Below are positions 23,355 through 35,396 of a stretch of 64,000 nucleotides of DNA, piece by piece. Source of the stretch: Lithospermum erythrorhizon. Taxonomy: Eukaryota > Streptophyta > Magnoliopsida > Boraginales > Boraginaceae. Location of the stretch: NCBI GenBank assembly GCA_019722365.1, contig JADFUC010000188.1, positions 620,001-684,000 on the forward strand. Direction: 5' to 3'. Numbering within the stretch: the stretch's first letter is position 1; every line of letters begins with the position of its first letter. The notes under the pieces are model-generated. The model saw only the letters and a program-made list of their open reading frames with translations. It was not told the DNA's origin and made no database searches. Made by a program: the position numbers and the translations under genes.

Positions 23355-24129
23355 AAAAAGAGAACATACGCGGCGGCTTGAAAATTGCACATTCTATGAG
23401 AAAAAGTTTCAAATTTTTCTAAAGAGGAAGAAACTCAAATATAATGCTAGATATATAGAGTTTACATTGCATATGGACATAGTGATTGACTACTGCATGT
23501 GATGGAAGGGGTAAAAGTAAACGTTGGAGAAAATATTGATAGATTGTTCAAACACGCCAAAAACACGATCAATTGAAATTGCACAAGCAATCTTTTTGGC
23601 TACTCTTGAAAAAGAAACAATGAAAAAAAAAATCATTGAATTTACTTACGGAGTATATATTCATTTATTGGCAGTCACTTAGCTTAGTCTACGTTTTCAT
23701 TTCAGTCACTTCTACATTTCTCGTCACCAATATGCATGCATATGTTGCCTTTCCATCCCCTTCCTAATAAACTATACCTAAATCTAGATTATTGACTCTT
23801 AAGTCATAATGAATAATGATATTTAAGTAGAATATAAACACTACATATCATTTATCAATTTTGACTACTTGTTTAATTAATAAGCGCCAATGATGGGGCT
23901 TAGTATGAAGAGATTAAGGGGACGACACCTAACTTTGAAAATTTTAAAATTTACCAAATAATTATAAGTTATTTTATATAAAATATATATAGTAATTGCA
24001 ACATTAAGTGCTCTATCGGGGATTAGATCATATTTATTAAGATAGGTCAAATTGATAATTAATTAGCTTATGTGAAATACGTTAATATTATATATATATA
24101 TATATAATATATATATTGACTTCAAACAT
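23355..24129. other. AT-rich intergenic with (TA)n
   Basis: No gene seen. A TA-dinucleotide run interrupted by one AA lies at about 24084-24116. Confidence 0.6.
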
Positions 24130-24447
24130 TACTATAAAAAAGCCTTGGAAATAGCGTAAAAGGCCTTAAACGGCACCCCAAAAAAGCCATAATAAGTACT
24201 TGATAATAAGTATTGTCTAAGCTTTAGGCGACGGTCGCGATGTGGTGTTGTCGAAGCAACTTAGGCGGCAGTCGCGTGTGGTGTTGTCGAAGCACTTAGA
24301 TGACGCTTTCTTGTAATAGCATTGTCTATTTTTACTCATTTGTAGCAGATGACACTTTTGAGCGCCGTTCAAGTAATTTTTTTCAATATTTATTAATACA
24401 TAATGATAAAAAATATAATAAATAAATATAAAATAACTTAAATTCAT
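24130..24447. mobile_element. Possible CACTA (En/Spm) terminal fragment
   Basis: Starts near ACTATAAAAAAGCC, close to the CACTACAAGAAAAA..GCC ends of plant CACTA elements, and continues with ..AATAGCGT..AAGGCC..AACGGC words typical of their subterminal regions. A 35-37-bp subterminal repeat with CG-rich words follows at 24224. The opposite end was not found. Confidence 0.35.
24224..24306. repeat. Tandem repeat, 37/35-bp unit, CG-rich
   Basis: Units start TTAGGCG at 24224 and 24261 and a third partial (TTAGATGACGC) at 24296. The units share GTCGCG and TGTGGTGTTGTCGAAGCA. CG content is well above the surrounding AT-rich DNA. Confidence 0.8.
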
Positions 24448-24558
24448 ATCAGTTGAAATATTTATTATTCATTTATATTTATTATTCATAATATCGGTTA
24501 GAAATATTTGTTGCAAATAGGTAAACCACGGTCGAATAATCTTTTGCATGCTTGTATG

Positions 24559-24735
24559 TAGGGGTGTGCACAAAATCTGAAACCGACCCGAACCAATCGA
24601 AACCAAACCGAAAATAATCGAAATTTTTGGAACCGATCGGAACCGAACCGATTTAGGTTCGGCGTCGTAGAAAACCGAACTAATTTAGGTTTGACCTTTG
24701 AAATAACCGAACAGATCCCAACCGATTTCTAAATG
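24559..24735. repeat. CCGAA-rich, hAT-like fragment
   Basis: Begins TAGGGGTGTGCACAAAA and continues with many AACCGAACCGA-type words. This combination is common at ends of plant hAT-like non-autonomous elements. The same motif class recurs at 51590-52040. The other terminus was not identified. Confidence 0.45.
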
Positions 24736-24970
24736 TTATGTAGATTTCTTAATTTTCATTTATTATCATTTTCAAGATCGTGTGGTATTTGCGTGTGTGT
24801 ATTTTAAAAAGAGGAATTTATATTTAACTTTTTTCATTATTGGTATAATGAAATAAGATATATGTAAATCTTTCTAAAATTAATAATATATTGAATACAA
24901 AAATATGTAAAAAGAGTAGTATTGTGTATTGAATGTGATGTAGATTGTATAATTAATCTTAAAAGGAGTT

Positions 24971-26920
24971 TGTAGGCATCGAAAATTTATCAAAATAATA
25001 ATTAAATTGATTAAGATGAATAAAATCTAATTATTAAATTGACCCTTTAAAAAATACCCTTGTGATTAGGGTTTCGATTAAACATAGAATTCAAATCAAC
25101 CTCGATCGAGCAAGGGTTCCCAATCAGCCACCAGGTGTCAGTCAAAATATAAGGGTTTTACACATTAGTTAAATCCTAAGTTTGAACTTCGGAAATAAAG
25201 TTCCCGAAAAAGTTCTCGCGTTAAATGTCGATTAAAATTAGAACCGAAAACACCCAATTTTATTGATTAAAATTGATCGTAGAACGTTCGGCGCGTGGCT
25301 CGAAATGAAGAATCATGGCGAGTTTGAAATGAGACTTCGTAAGTTGTGTGGTTCGGAATCGACACTAAGAAAGTTATGTGGTTGAAAATCGGCACAGAAG
25401 TTGTGTGGTGCAAAATCGAGGAGCAGGTCTAAGTCAATATGAAAATGTTTTGTACAGAAAAGAATGTCCAAGAACCTTGTTTTATATTAAAATAGGCCTT
25501 TATTTCTATTCTTGTCCTTGGCTTGATGCTCAAACGTTAGGATCTTTGCCAAGGAGTGTGGATTGAATCGTGATCACTTACAATCGAGCCGGCCCGTCGA
25601 AGCAAGCATTTAAGGTCGAAACTGTACCGCCTATTTGGCCGAAATTATCAACAATTCAACCAAAAAAAGCCATGACATTCCGCGCCCAAAAATACATGAA
25701 AACCCTTGAGATTTCTCTGGCCGCCAACAAACACCGGCGTGGTGGGCTGGAAAACAAGTGGCGAAATAGGCGCACGAAATTAATAATTATTGCGCCCAAG
25801 CGCAATAATTAACCCCGGGTTAAAGCGAAAATGCGATAAGAATATTCGAGGATTAAGTTGCGTACTTGATTGATTATTCAAAAAACTTGGATGAAGATGC
25901 GATAAATCTCGGTTTGATTCTTCCAAATTCGGATATAGGAACACCTTGGGCGTTGATCGCATAAGCTGGATTAAAATAGAAAATACCCATTTGCTAAAGC
26001 CACTTGTCTAGTTGATCGATATAAATGACAAGTTTGGAAAGCTCTGCCATCTTAGATCGTATTCTGACCAATAATTTCTTCAAGTAGTTGTAGTAAAGGT
26101 AAATATATTCTTTAAAGAAACTAAATCGGTCGAGTGAGGCCCAATCTCGCTAAGTCACAAGTAGAGGTGAATACCATTTAAGTCAGGAAGGCCAAATTTT
26201 ACTAAGTCCCAAACAAAGCCAAATGCCATTTATGTCGTGGTCGTTTTATTAAGTGCCATTTCTACGTGACCAATTGTTAAAAGTGGATTTAATGATGCAA
26301 GCGAAGCCTTATTTCTTGTGGCTTTAACTTCACCATCGGCTCATGCAATTTCGAGTCTATCACCAAATCAAATTAATAAGTATCGAGGCACGGAAGTCCG
26401 TAGAGACAAATGGCTTATCCGGTACCCAGGCGTAGCAGGTGGCCTTGAAGTCACGAAGTCATTAGTAATACTCGAAAGCGGAGTCTGCGGCAGAACTTGC
26501 GGTAAGTCCGTCAGTCGAAGGCCAAGATCGAGTCAAGGCCGAGATCAGTCATCGGTAACCACGAGAATCTGATGCTAAAGAACCGGATAAATATCTAAGT
26601 GAGCCCAGGTCACCAGTCGAAGTGAAATGAGGGACGTCTATCAAATTTCGCCCCAGGCTCTATCCCCAAGAGATAAATCGAGCTGGAATCCCGAGCGAGT
26701 GGAGCTCGGACTTCGAGAAACTCGTATCGAAGCTTTTGCTCCAATGCCGTCAATTTCAGGTCAAGAAAGTCGAAGCATCTGCGCCGTCGTCGTGAATCTT
26801 TGAGAATTTCATGGTTTGAATGATCGATCACTCTTCGATTTGATAAAAGCGAGCGAGGAATTTTTAGAATGGGTTTATTTTATGCACTGTCGTAAATAAT
26901 AAAATTCTTCTTTTCATTCT
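24971..26920 (+). mobile_element. Solo LTR, copy B of the TGTAGA family, with target duplication
   Basis: Starts TGTAGGCATCGAAAATTTAT and ends AAAATTCTTCTTTTCATTCT, matching the family start and end with more divergence than copy A. GAGTT lies directly before (24966-24970) and directly after (26921-26925), a perfect 5-bp target duplication. At about 1950 bp it is longer than copy A. ORFs inside (25378-25812, 26318-26831) have no recognisable domain. Confidence 0.75.
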
Positions 26921-26925
26921 GAGTT

Positions 26926-28512
26926 CATTGAAATTACATGGATTAGATCTAGCTTAGGACTTAATTTTGAGTTGAACAATAGACTAAAAATTGTTCACAA
27001 TAAAATTAGCAGAAGCGAGGCAGGAGCACATGGGAGCCGTCGGAGCCAGCCCGACTAGGTTAGGTTGGGGCTTTGAAAGAGACAGCCGAGAATAGGTTCT
27101 TAAATTTTGACTGGCAAGAGCCAGAGGCAGATCAGGCACACACCCTGTTTGTATGTATCGGTTCTCAGCTCATCTCCCTTCCATATTAATTTCGATCTCA
27201 TATTAATAATTTGACATGAAATTATGTATAATTAATTGGAATCGAATTTTCAACTACCCGTCTCGAGTTGACATATTCTCACCTGCCAAAAGTACGCCCA
27301 ATAATGACTAATCTAAACCATTGTTAAGGCTGCCGCGTTTGAGATATTTCACTCATAACTTTCAATCACCCCAATACTTAACAAGAAATATAAATACATA
27401 ACACCATTTTACGTTATAAGCCGTATTCTATATCCGCTATATTTTATAAAGATTGTTCAATTTTGAATTTTAATATTTGAATCAAATAGTTATTATATTT
27501 TAAACTTGATTCTTTTTATATGTTGTTAAGAATACATAATATTATACGATTTATAACCTAACATCAATTGATCAAGCAGTATAAAACATCCTTTTTTGAT
27601 GGATGATCTCAATCCAAAAAGGAATAAAAGTGTACATTTTAAAAATTATCATGGATCATTTGTGTAGAACATTCTTATTGGAACGAAATTATAACTAACA
27701 CATATTAGCTATGATTATTTTGACAATTAACTCACATGTTATCAAATCAAATTTATATATTACAATTAATGTTAATTTTAACATTTGAAAAACACAATTT
27801 GCAATATTATAAAAATGGAAGGAAAGGGTTACATATATCCAATTGTTCCCTAGGATTCGGCCAACCAGAATTATTACCAAAAGGCAAGATTGATTTAATA
27901 TTACACAATACATTACTCCATAATTTTAAAATTCTTCTAATCTCACTAGCCCAGCCTTTCAATAATTTTCTATGAAACGAACAGTGAAAACTGCCTGACT
28001 CGCCGGCAAGTAATCGTTGTCCCGTGACCTATTTTACCAACGTTAACGAACAAAGCCAAAAAGAAAGAGATATAGACAACGCTGACATGGACAACAGGTG
28101 GGACCTAGATGTCTACATAGTATTAGGAAATTTGACGTGTACGTGCCCAACTTGCCCCCCTCTTTGGTAGACAAATTTATAGGACAAATCTTATTCTAAA
28201 TAGACACTCTGCGTTAGTCCGTCATAAAGCCTGCCAGAGCAAAAAAGCTACAAGAAAAAAAAACTGGTGGGTGGCAGATGATGTGTCACTTCAGAATAAC
28301 TAAAATATTTTTATTACCAAAGAATTTTAGAGATAGAAAGTTTAATTAGTTTTCATTGAATTTTACAAGCCCACGAAATGTGATCAATAAAGAAAGTTCA
28401 ATGTCTAAATTTTGGCCATTTTGTGAAAAGGTGTTTAGAAAAATGGATATTTGTGATGGAATATTTAATTTTGATATTGATTTATCATAAACTAATGATA
28501 ATTAAAGATTAA
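26926..28512. other. Intergenic upstream of GH3, no gene recognised
   Basis: AT-rich with ORFs at 27695-27975 on both strands that show no domain. Short hairpin words (CCTTTTTTG...CAAAAAGG) occur around 27590-27625. A GC-richer patch at 27960-28170 has no ORF. Confidence 0.55.
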
Positions 28513-28749
28513 TATTTTCTCCGTTTTTTTTAATTTGACGTTTCACATATCGAGATAAAACTTTGACTATCAATTACTCTTAAGTTAAATGTTCAAAAAT
28601 TATAAGAAAATAATATTATGAAACTATTTTCAAAGTCGAATCTAATGATATAAATTTTATATTTACTAAAGTAATGAGTAATTAGTAATTAATGGTCAAA
28701 GTTTCATCTCGATATCCGAAAATGTCAAATAAAAAAAACGGAGGTAGTA
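28513..28749. mobile_element. Stowaway-type MITE (237 bp) upstream of GH3
   Basis: The left end reads CTCCGTTTTTTTTAATTTGA and the reverse complement of the right end reads CTCCGTTTTTTTTATTTGAC. The match continues inward through ATATCGAGAT(A/G)AAACTTTGAC, giving imperfect inverted repeats of over 50 bp. TA dinucleotides stand at both borders, as expected for Tc1/mariner-type MITEs. No coding capacity. It lies about 1.2 kb upstream of the GH3 start codon. Confidence 0.8.
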
Positions 28750-29135
28750 TATCAATAATATGTTTTGCATGAATATTGTTTTAATGTTGAATTTTTTTGT
28801 CAATATTATTAATGACAAGTGTATAATTGAAAAAATAAATAGTTCATCGTCAGATTAATGGTTAAAGTATCAATGACGGACTGACATCAATCTGTCATTA
28901 ATAACATAACTTTCTGTCATTAATAGTCATTTTTATGGTAGTGGTTCTTGATTAGTGAAGAAGTAGTTCTTATTATCATTATTGAACGGGTAATTGGGGT
29001 GTTTAACTTGTTCCACTCTAATGAGTTTGTTCGGTTTTTGTCAAATAAACATGTAAGAGTTATCTTGTAGAATTTATATGCTACATACCTTAAGTATTGT
29101 TAGTAGCACTTATCAATGAAATGTACTTGAACTAT

Positions 29136-29141
29136 GAGACA
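29136..29141 (-). promoter_or_regulatory. Canonical auxin response element (TGTCTC, minus strand)
   Basis: GAGACA on the plus strand is the reverse of TGTCTC, the classic ARF-binding element found in GH3 promoters. It lies about 670 bp before the TATA box. A single hexamer is expected by chance every few kb, so its role is plausible only because of the gene beside it. Confidence 0.4.
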
Positions 29142-29167
29142 ATGTATAATGTTTATCATGTTAAAGA

Positions 29168-29343
29168 TACTTCTTCCATCACAGTTTCTAAAGAATATTT
29201 ACTTATTTTTTATAAAATTTTAGAAAATTTTAATTTTATCTTATAAACTAGTTTTTTCATTCACTTTTTTAAATTAAACAAGAACTCATTTTAGGATTGT
29301 CAAAAAAGGAAAATATCCCTTACAATTTAAAATGAAGGGAGTA
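29168..29343. mobile_element. Candidate second Stowaway-like MITE
   Basis: TACTTCTTCCATCACAG at the left and the reverse complement TACTCCCTTCATTTTAA at the right share the TACT.C.T.C.AT pattern, with TA at both borders, over 176 bp. The match is weaker than in the element at 28513. Confidence 0.45.
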
Positions 29344-29808
29344 TTAGTGATTAAATTGATGATAAAACTTAGTTAAACAAAAATCTTAAACATGGATATG
29401 TAGTAGTAAAAATACTCCCCCATATCCGTGTACTAAACCAATTATAATATGTAGTTTTGAAAATATAAGCTAAGTCATCATTACTTTGTTCACATATTCT
29501 TCTCCTTAATATATACCCTTAAAAAAATATAAGTTACCAAAATAATAAACCCTACTATTAGAAATTTGTAATAGTTTTACTACAAGGTTGATGTGGTCGA
29601 TTTTTTATATCTTAGTTTTAAACGAAAATAATACAGTTACTTATATTGATGATAAAATAAGATAGCATGGAGTAAATAAATACTCTAAATTTCCATTCTA
29701 GAATTTATTTCATTCTTACCTAGCAAAGTGAGAGAGATGTAATAAACTTTAAAAACTTATTTCCTTTTCATCCTCTAATTTCTTCCAGTTAACCCCATAC
29801 CTCATTTC

Positions 29809-29816
29809 TATAAATA
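29809..29816 (+). promoter_or_regulatory. TATA box of the GH3 gene
   Basis: TATAAATA about 138 bp before the GH3 ATG. With a start site about 30 bp downstream (near 29840), the 5' leader would be about 110 nt. The leader contains an upstream in-frame ATG at 29873. Confidence 0.7.
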
Positions 29817-29953
29817 CTAGTCTCGTACTCATCGTAAAAGCCACACCAAAGAGCTACAAGCTATCAAGTTATATGATTCATTATTCCAAATATCTCTCTA
29901 AACCATATAATTTCCTAAGATCAATTTTATTTCATATTTCATCTCCATCAATA

Positions 29954-32380
29954 ATGGCCATTGAATCTACAATTCCCTCCCCTGCTGGCCGTCGTCCAGC
30001 ATGTGAGAAAGATGCAAAAGCTCTAGAATTCATAGAAGACATGACCAAAAACACTGATAATGTTCAACAAAAAGTGTTGGCTGAAATCTTGAGCCAAAAT
30101 GCTCAAACTGAATACCTCAAACTTTTTGAGCTTTGTGGGGCAACTGATCGTGAATCATTTAAGGCAAAGGTACCAGTGATCGCCTATGAAGACGTCCAGC
30201 CTTATATTCAACGAATTGCTAATGGTGATCGGTCTCCTATTCTTTGTGCTAAACCAATTTCGGAGTTTCTTACTAGGTATATTATACTTCCGTATACGCA
30301 TAGTTCTACTCTTTTTCATATACGTCATGGATTTTGGAGTTGCATGGTGTTTCATCAATTAATATTGCAAATAAAACTATATAATAAAATAAGAACGACA
30401 TGAAAAAGAAAGGCACGAAGTGGGTTGTGATCAACTGATGAAGATGGAGAGTACAAGATTTTGTCATTTATTTATTCGTTTTTGTATCGATAATTACTAG
30501 AGCAACTATATCTTTTATATTTCGGTTATTTTTCAATCTATGACGTTGAAGGTAATATTTTATATTAAGACACAGATACCACGTGTGATTTGAAAATGTT
30601 ACACTTGCATTATTAATTTATGGCAGATAATATCTTGTACTCATCCAAAAATAAATAATGTTACACCCTTTAAAAATATTACTACCTCTCAGTCTCTCAT
30701 AACTAATGATAATGTAGATGAACTAAGAGATTATATTCTTTTTTTTTTATGAACTAACAATTCTATACATAACACTAAAATAATAATTCGAGTTTCATAT
30801 TTTTGGCTATGTTCTAGTTCTGGGACATCTGCCGGAGAAAGGAAGCTGATGCCAACAATTGAAGACGAGTTACCCCGAAGGCAGAAGTTGTATAGCCTTC
30901 TTAGTGCAGTTATGAACTTGTAAGTATTTTCTTTTTTCATAATAATAATTTTTTAATCTTATTAAACTTTGCTCATATTTTAATACGACTTATTATTTTT
31001 AGGCACGTCCCTGGCTTAGACAAAGGAAAAGGTCTATATTTCTTGTTTGTGAAGGCAGAAACACAAACCCCTGGGGGACTACTTGCACGTCCAGTCCTGA
31101 CAAGCTATTACAAGAGCGACATCTTCAAGACTCGACCCTACGACCCTTATCTCGATTACACGAGTCCCAATGAAGCGATCCTCTGCCCCGATTCTTATCA
31201 GAGCATGTACACTCAGATGCTCTGTGGCCTCATCATGCGTGATGAGGTTCTCAGGGTCGGAGCAGTCTTCGCATCTGGATTGCTCCGAGCCATCAGGTTC
31301 CTTCAACTTAATTGGAGACAATTAGCCGAGGATATCTCAACCGGGGCTCTTAACCCTGAAATCACTGATCCGTCACTAATCAATTGCATGTCCAGGATAC
31401 TTAAACCGGACAAGGATCTTGCCCGGTTTATCACTAAGGAGTGTGAAGGCGATAAATGGGAGGGAATTATTACTCGAATTTGGCCTAAGACGAAGTACAT
31501 TGATGTCATCGTGACAGGTGCAATGGCTCAATACATTCCTCTAATTGATCTTTATAGTGGTGGTTTGCCAAAGCCTTGTACAATGTATGCATCCTCGGAG
31601 TGTTACTTTGGGTTGAACATGAACCCTATGTGTGATCCCTCAGAAGTTTCTTACACCATCATGCCAAACATGGGATATTTCGAGTTTCTCCCACATGATC
31701 CACAGAACCCGGTCCAGTTGTCCCGTGACTCGCCACCCCGGCTCATTGACATGGCTAATGTCGAAAAGGGAAAAGAGTATGAACTTATAATCACAACTTA
31801 TGCCGGTTTATGCAGGTACCGAGTTGGCGATATCCTCCAAGTGACCGGGTTCTATAACTCGGCACCTCAGTTCAAGTTCATAAGGAGGAAGAATGTGCTA
31901 CTTAGTATTGACGCGGACAAGACTGATGAGTCCGAGTTACAAAAAGCGGTCGAAAATGCCTCCGTTTTGTTACGTGAATACAACGCCTCCATCATCGAGT
32001 ACACGAGCTATGCCGATACCAAGAGTATTCCAGGGCATTATGTGATATATTGGGAGCTGCTCGTGAAGGACTCGAACAATAGGCCGAGTAAGGAGACGTT
32101 GGACAACTGTTGTTTGGCCATGGAAGAGTCATTTAACTCGGTTTATAGGCAATGCCGAGTAGCGGATAACTCGATCGGGGCACTTGAGATAAGGGTGGTG
32201 AAAAATGGGACATTTGAGGAAGTTATGGATTTTGCAATTTCTAAGGGTGCTTCAATTAATCAGTACAAAGCTCCAAGGTGTGTTAACTCTCCCCCTATTT
32301 TGGAACTGCTTGACTCGAGGGTGATCTCGAAACATTTCAGTCCAACGCTGCCGTTTTGGACTCCCGAAAGAAGACTTTGA
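29954..32380 (+). CDS. GH3: GH3 acyl-acid amido synthetase (auxin-conjugating type), three exons
   Basis: Exons 29954-30276, 30818-30919 and 31003-32380 join to 1803 nt encoding 600 aa, the usual GH3 length. Introns begin GT and end AG; splicing restores [10 protein letters not shown] (residues 108-117, ATP motif I) and [12 protein letters not shown] across the junctions. The second and third adenylation motifs are YASSE (337-341) and YRVGD (414-418). The protein ends TPERRL. GH3 enzymes adenylate an acyl acid such as indole-3-acetic acid and transfer it to an amino acid in the cytosol, lowering free auxin. From memory the sequence is closest to Arabidopsis group II GH3.1-GH3.4. The start MAIES.. 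is chosen by family N-termini and the following [16 protein letters not shown]; an in-frame ATG at 29873 would add 27 residues. A TATA box and an AuxRE lie upstream, a poly(A) signal downstream. No lesion is seen, so it is probably functional. Confidence 0.96.
30277..30817 (+). other. GH3 intron 1
   Basis: 541 bp, GT at 30277 and AG at 30816-30817, AT-rich. Splicing joins ACT AG to T TCT, giving LTSSGTS. Reading through would give the false extension of the first exon to a stop at 30403. Confidence 0.9.
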
Positions 32381-32569
32381 ATATATGGAAAGGGATTGAA
32401 TAATATAAGTGGGGCTAGAGAAATCTTCTGGATCTACCAACAATCAATAATTATGGGACATTATTTGTGCATGGACAATGATATTCTCTGATGTCTACTT
32501 TGTGTAGTCAGTATGTGTTCACTGTTGGTTAGTGCTTGTTGGTAGTGTTTAAAGTTATGCTAAGTGAAT

Positions 32570-32575
32570 AATAAA
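32570..32575 (+). terminator. GH3 poly(A) signal (AATAAA)
   Basis: AATAAA 190 bp after the GH3 stop codon, within AATAATAAAAAA and after a GT-rich stretch (TTGGTTAGTGCTTGTTGG at about 32525). This is typical of plant 3' ends. Confidence 0.6.
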
Positions 32576-33619
32576 AAAGCAATGTGAAGTGGCTTTATTG
32601 GTTTCTTTTTTCTTTTGAAAACTCATTGTATGGACTGTGTTGTTTTAACGTTCTATCTGTTAGTCAGCTAATCTATGCGCATGATGAAATTGTACTTTGA
32701 TGTTTTGATCTTGTCAATGATGATCATGGTTTCTCTCGTCTTTTGTCTTGATCTTTTTTCTTGTTAAAGCATGTGATGAAAAGAAGGTAATGGCAATATT
32801 GTGTCATGACTATTTCAATGTCTCTTCTTCTCAGGAGATGTAGATGTACTACAAGATATATATATATATATCTACATCCCTCCATAAATAATACAGTACA
32901 TAAACTTGACGATGTTATCGAACCTCTAACTGAGCTCCTCCATATTAATAAGAAAACTAAACAGTATAGAAAAAATGTATCTTATTAATAATTAATAATT
33001 GTCTATCACATGTACACTTTACTATTTTTATGACTCACAATCGCTATTTGTTGAATAAGTAGATTTCGAACTGAAACAGTAACCTTTATACACTTTACTA
33101 CTTGTGCAATACAAAAGAGTGATTTTTAAGGATATTTATGCAATCATCTCGACTATATTTAGCGTAACTCAGTTTATAGCTCTAGCAAGATTTATAAATG
33201 AAGGAATCACACAATATATAAGATTCAATCACTATTTGAAGTGACATTATAATATTGTGAATATTAATGTATGTATATCACTCTGTATTTTTTTCCTACG
33301 CTTCAACTTACAGACAATTAAAATAAAACTTATGTGGATATGTACTTAAGAAATAACGTAAAATAATATTAAATACAATGCTATAATAGTTGAATAATAA
33401 AAGGCTCAATTATGATAATAAATTGATCTCTTTCCAAATAGTTTAATTTAAAAAAAATTAGTATTTGCAATTTTGACATTAACGATTAGTTTCTAAAATT
33501 ATAATATTTGTTCTTAAAACTTAAAGTTAATAAGATAACTTATTAAATAAGATAGAATTGATTGTTTTATCTACAATAATCACCAAAGTAAAATTGGCAA
33601 AATAAATAAATTTTTAAAA
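32576..33619. other. GH3 downstream flank
   Basis: No gene. A perfect 9-bp hairpin stem (GATGTAGAT at 32837-32845 with ATCTACATC at 32870-32878) encloses a TA run. The rest is AT-rich. Confidence 0.6.
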
Positions 33620-35396
33620 TGTAGAGTGAAAATTTATTAAATAATAATTAAAATAATTAAGATGAGTTAATCAAATTAATTAAAATCGAGCCACTAAAAA
33701 TGACATGTGTTTAGTTTTTCGATCGAGCTCTAAATTTAATGTTATGAATAAGGGTTTTTCGGAAATAGTCTCCTAACTAAAGGTTCATTAAATTTAGGTA
33801 ATGAGGCTAAAATTTCCAATTTTATTGACTAAATCGGCCCTAGGCGCTAAAAATTGAAGCTTCAAAGTTTCCGGGGATCAAATGGAGACTCTAGAAAAGT
33901 TTCCGGGATCAAAATGGAGACTCTAGAAGTTATGGGGATCAAAATAAAGGCTCCAAAAGGTCCGTGGTCAAATGAAAATGTGTTTGACCTAGAAAAAGAT
34001 CCGAACCTTCTTCCTACCTCAAAATAGGCACCCTTTTTTTTGGAGGTGAATTAATTCCTAAATATCCGACGGTTCCAATATTGCCTCAAAATTCGACGGT
34101 TAAGATCGTGATTCACCTAAAATCAAACCAACTAATCAGAAGCAAGTATTCAAAGCCCAAAAGTCTATAAATACCTCCTTATATTTCGAAATTAACATCC
34201 AATTCTCATCTCGTAAAAATACAAAAATACCCGAGAAAACATGTATATACCTCCGAAATTCTCTAAATTAAATATTTTGAACCATCAAAGAAAAAAATAC
34301 CACGTGTGGTCGAAAAATACCTCTTCGTGTGTCCTAAATAGGCGCTGAATAAACAATTATTGCACAACGCACAATTCTTCAAGTCAAAAGCAAACTGATG
34401 AGAATCTAATCACGTATATCTCAGAACGCTGAATATTCAGAATAAGCTAAAAACACCTCGATTATTCATAAATCTTGCATGAACACCGAAAATTCTCATG
34501 ATTGATCTCATCAAGTTCCGTGACATATAAAGAAATACACCGAACATTCAAATTCCCTATAGCCGGATTCCGTGCAGAAACGCCACAGCACTCCCCTCGT
34601 CTCGATTGATTAGTTTCATCAACAAGGTCAGATACCTTAACATTCCATATCGATCATCACTACAAAATGGCTGAAGTCGCTATGCCAATGGAGTAATAAG
34701 CCAAAAGTTCAAGAAGTCAAATCTCTAAGTCACACTCTCTACAAATAAACAACCGCTAAGCATCACAGAAGACAAGCAAGTTAAGTATACATTATCTTGT
34801 TTATCACTCCACAATGCCTTAAGAGCTCGGAGTGATAGCAAGCTACAAAGATAAGTAGCCTCCGGTTACAAAGTCCCACTAAAGACAAGAGCACAGCCTA
34901 CTCGGTCCCACTCTGGGTATATCCCAACTCCCACCACAAAAGGCGAAGCACTATCAGTAAAGACACTCTCAAAGAAGTCCATCAAGTCTAATATAGACCG
35001 GAGATCAAGCCCAAGACCCAAGATCAAGTCCATACAGCCAACACGGAATACGCTACTAAGGCTCCCCGACTTGGACCATACCCAAGTCCAGACCAATCTT
35101 AAGTCCATCAAGACCGATTACAGCATCCAAACCATAGAGCTCCTATCCAAATCAAATTCAAATCAAGTCAAGTCAAGACAAGCCAAGCTCAAGTCAAGCT
35201 CAAATCAAGCCAAGCTCATAACAAGCTCCTATCAAGACCCTACCAAGTCAAGCAAGTCAAGCATCTCACAAATCGTTAGTAACCCCAGACTTATAGTTCG
35301 ACAATGATCCTCTTAGATTTGATAAAACCTATAGAGAGGAATTTTTCTACAAAGGAATTATTTAAAATTTCGAATAAAAAAAAATAAAATTCTTCT
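33620..35396 (+). repeat. 5' LTR of the 33.6-45.2 kb element
   Basis: Starts TGTAGAGTGAAAATTTATT. The TATA box TATAAATA is at 34166. A low-complexity CAAGT/CAAGC region lies at 35150-35265, and the tail AAAATTCTTCT ends near 35396. Chance ORFs at 34866-35307 lie within it. Confidence 0.75.

Noticed and set aside
30277..30403. Read-through extension of GH3 exon 1
   Set aside because: GH3 motif I ([10 protein letters not shown]) is restored only by splicing 30276 to 30818; the extension is intron sequence.
31079..31509. Minus-strand ORFs opposite GH3 exon 3
   Set aside because: Shadows of a strongly conserved coding exon; no independent evidence.
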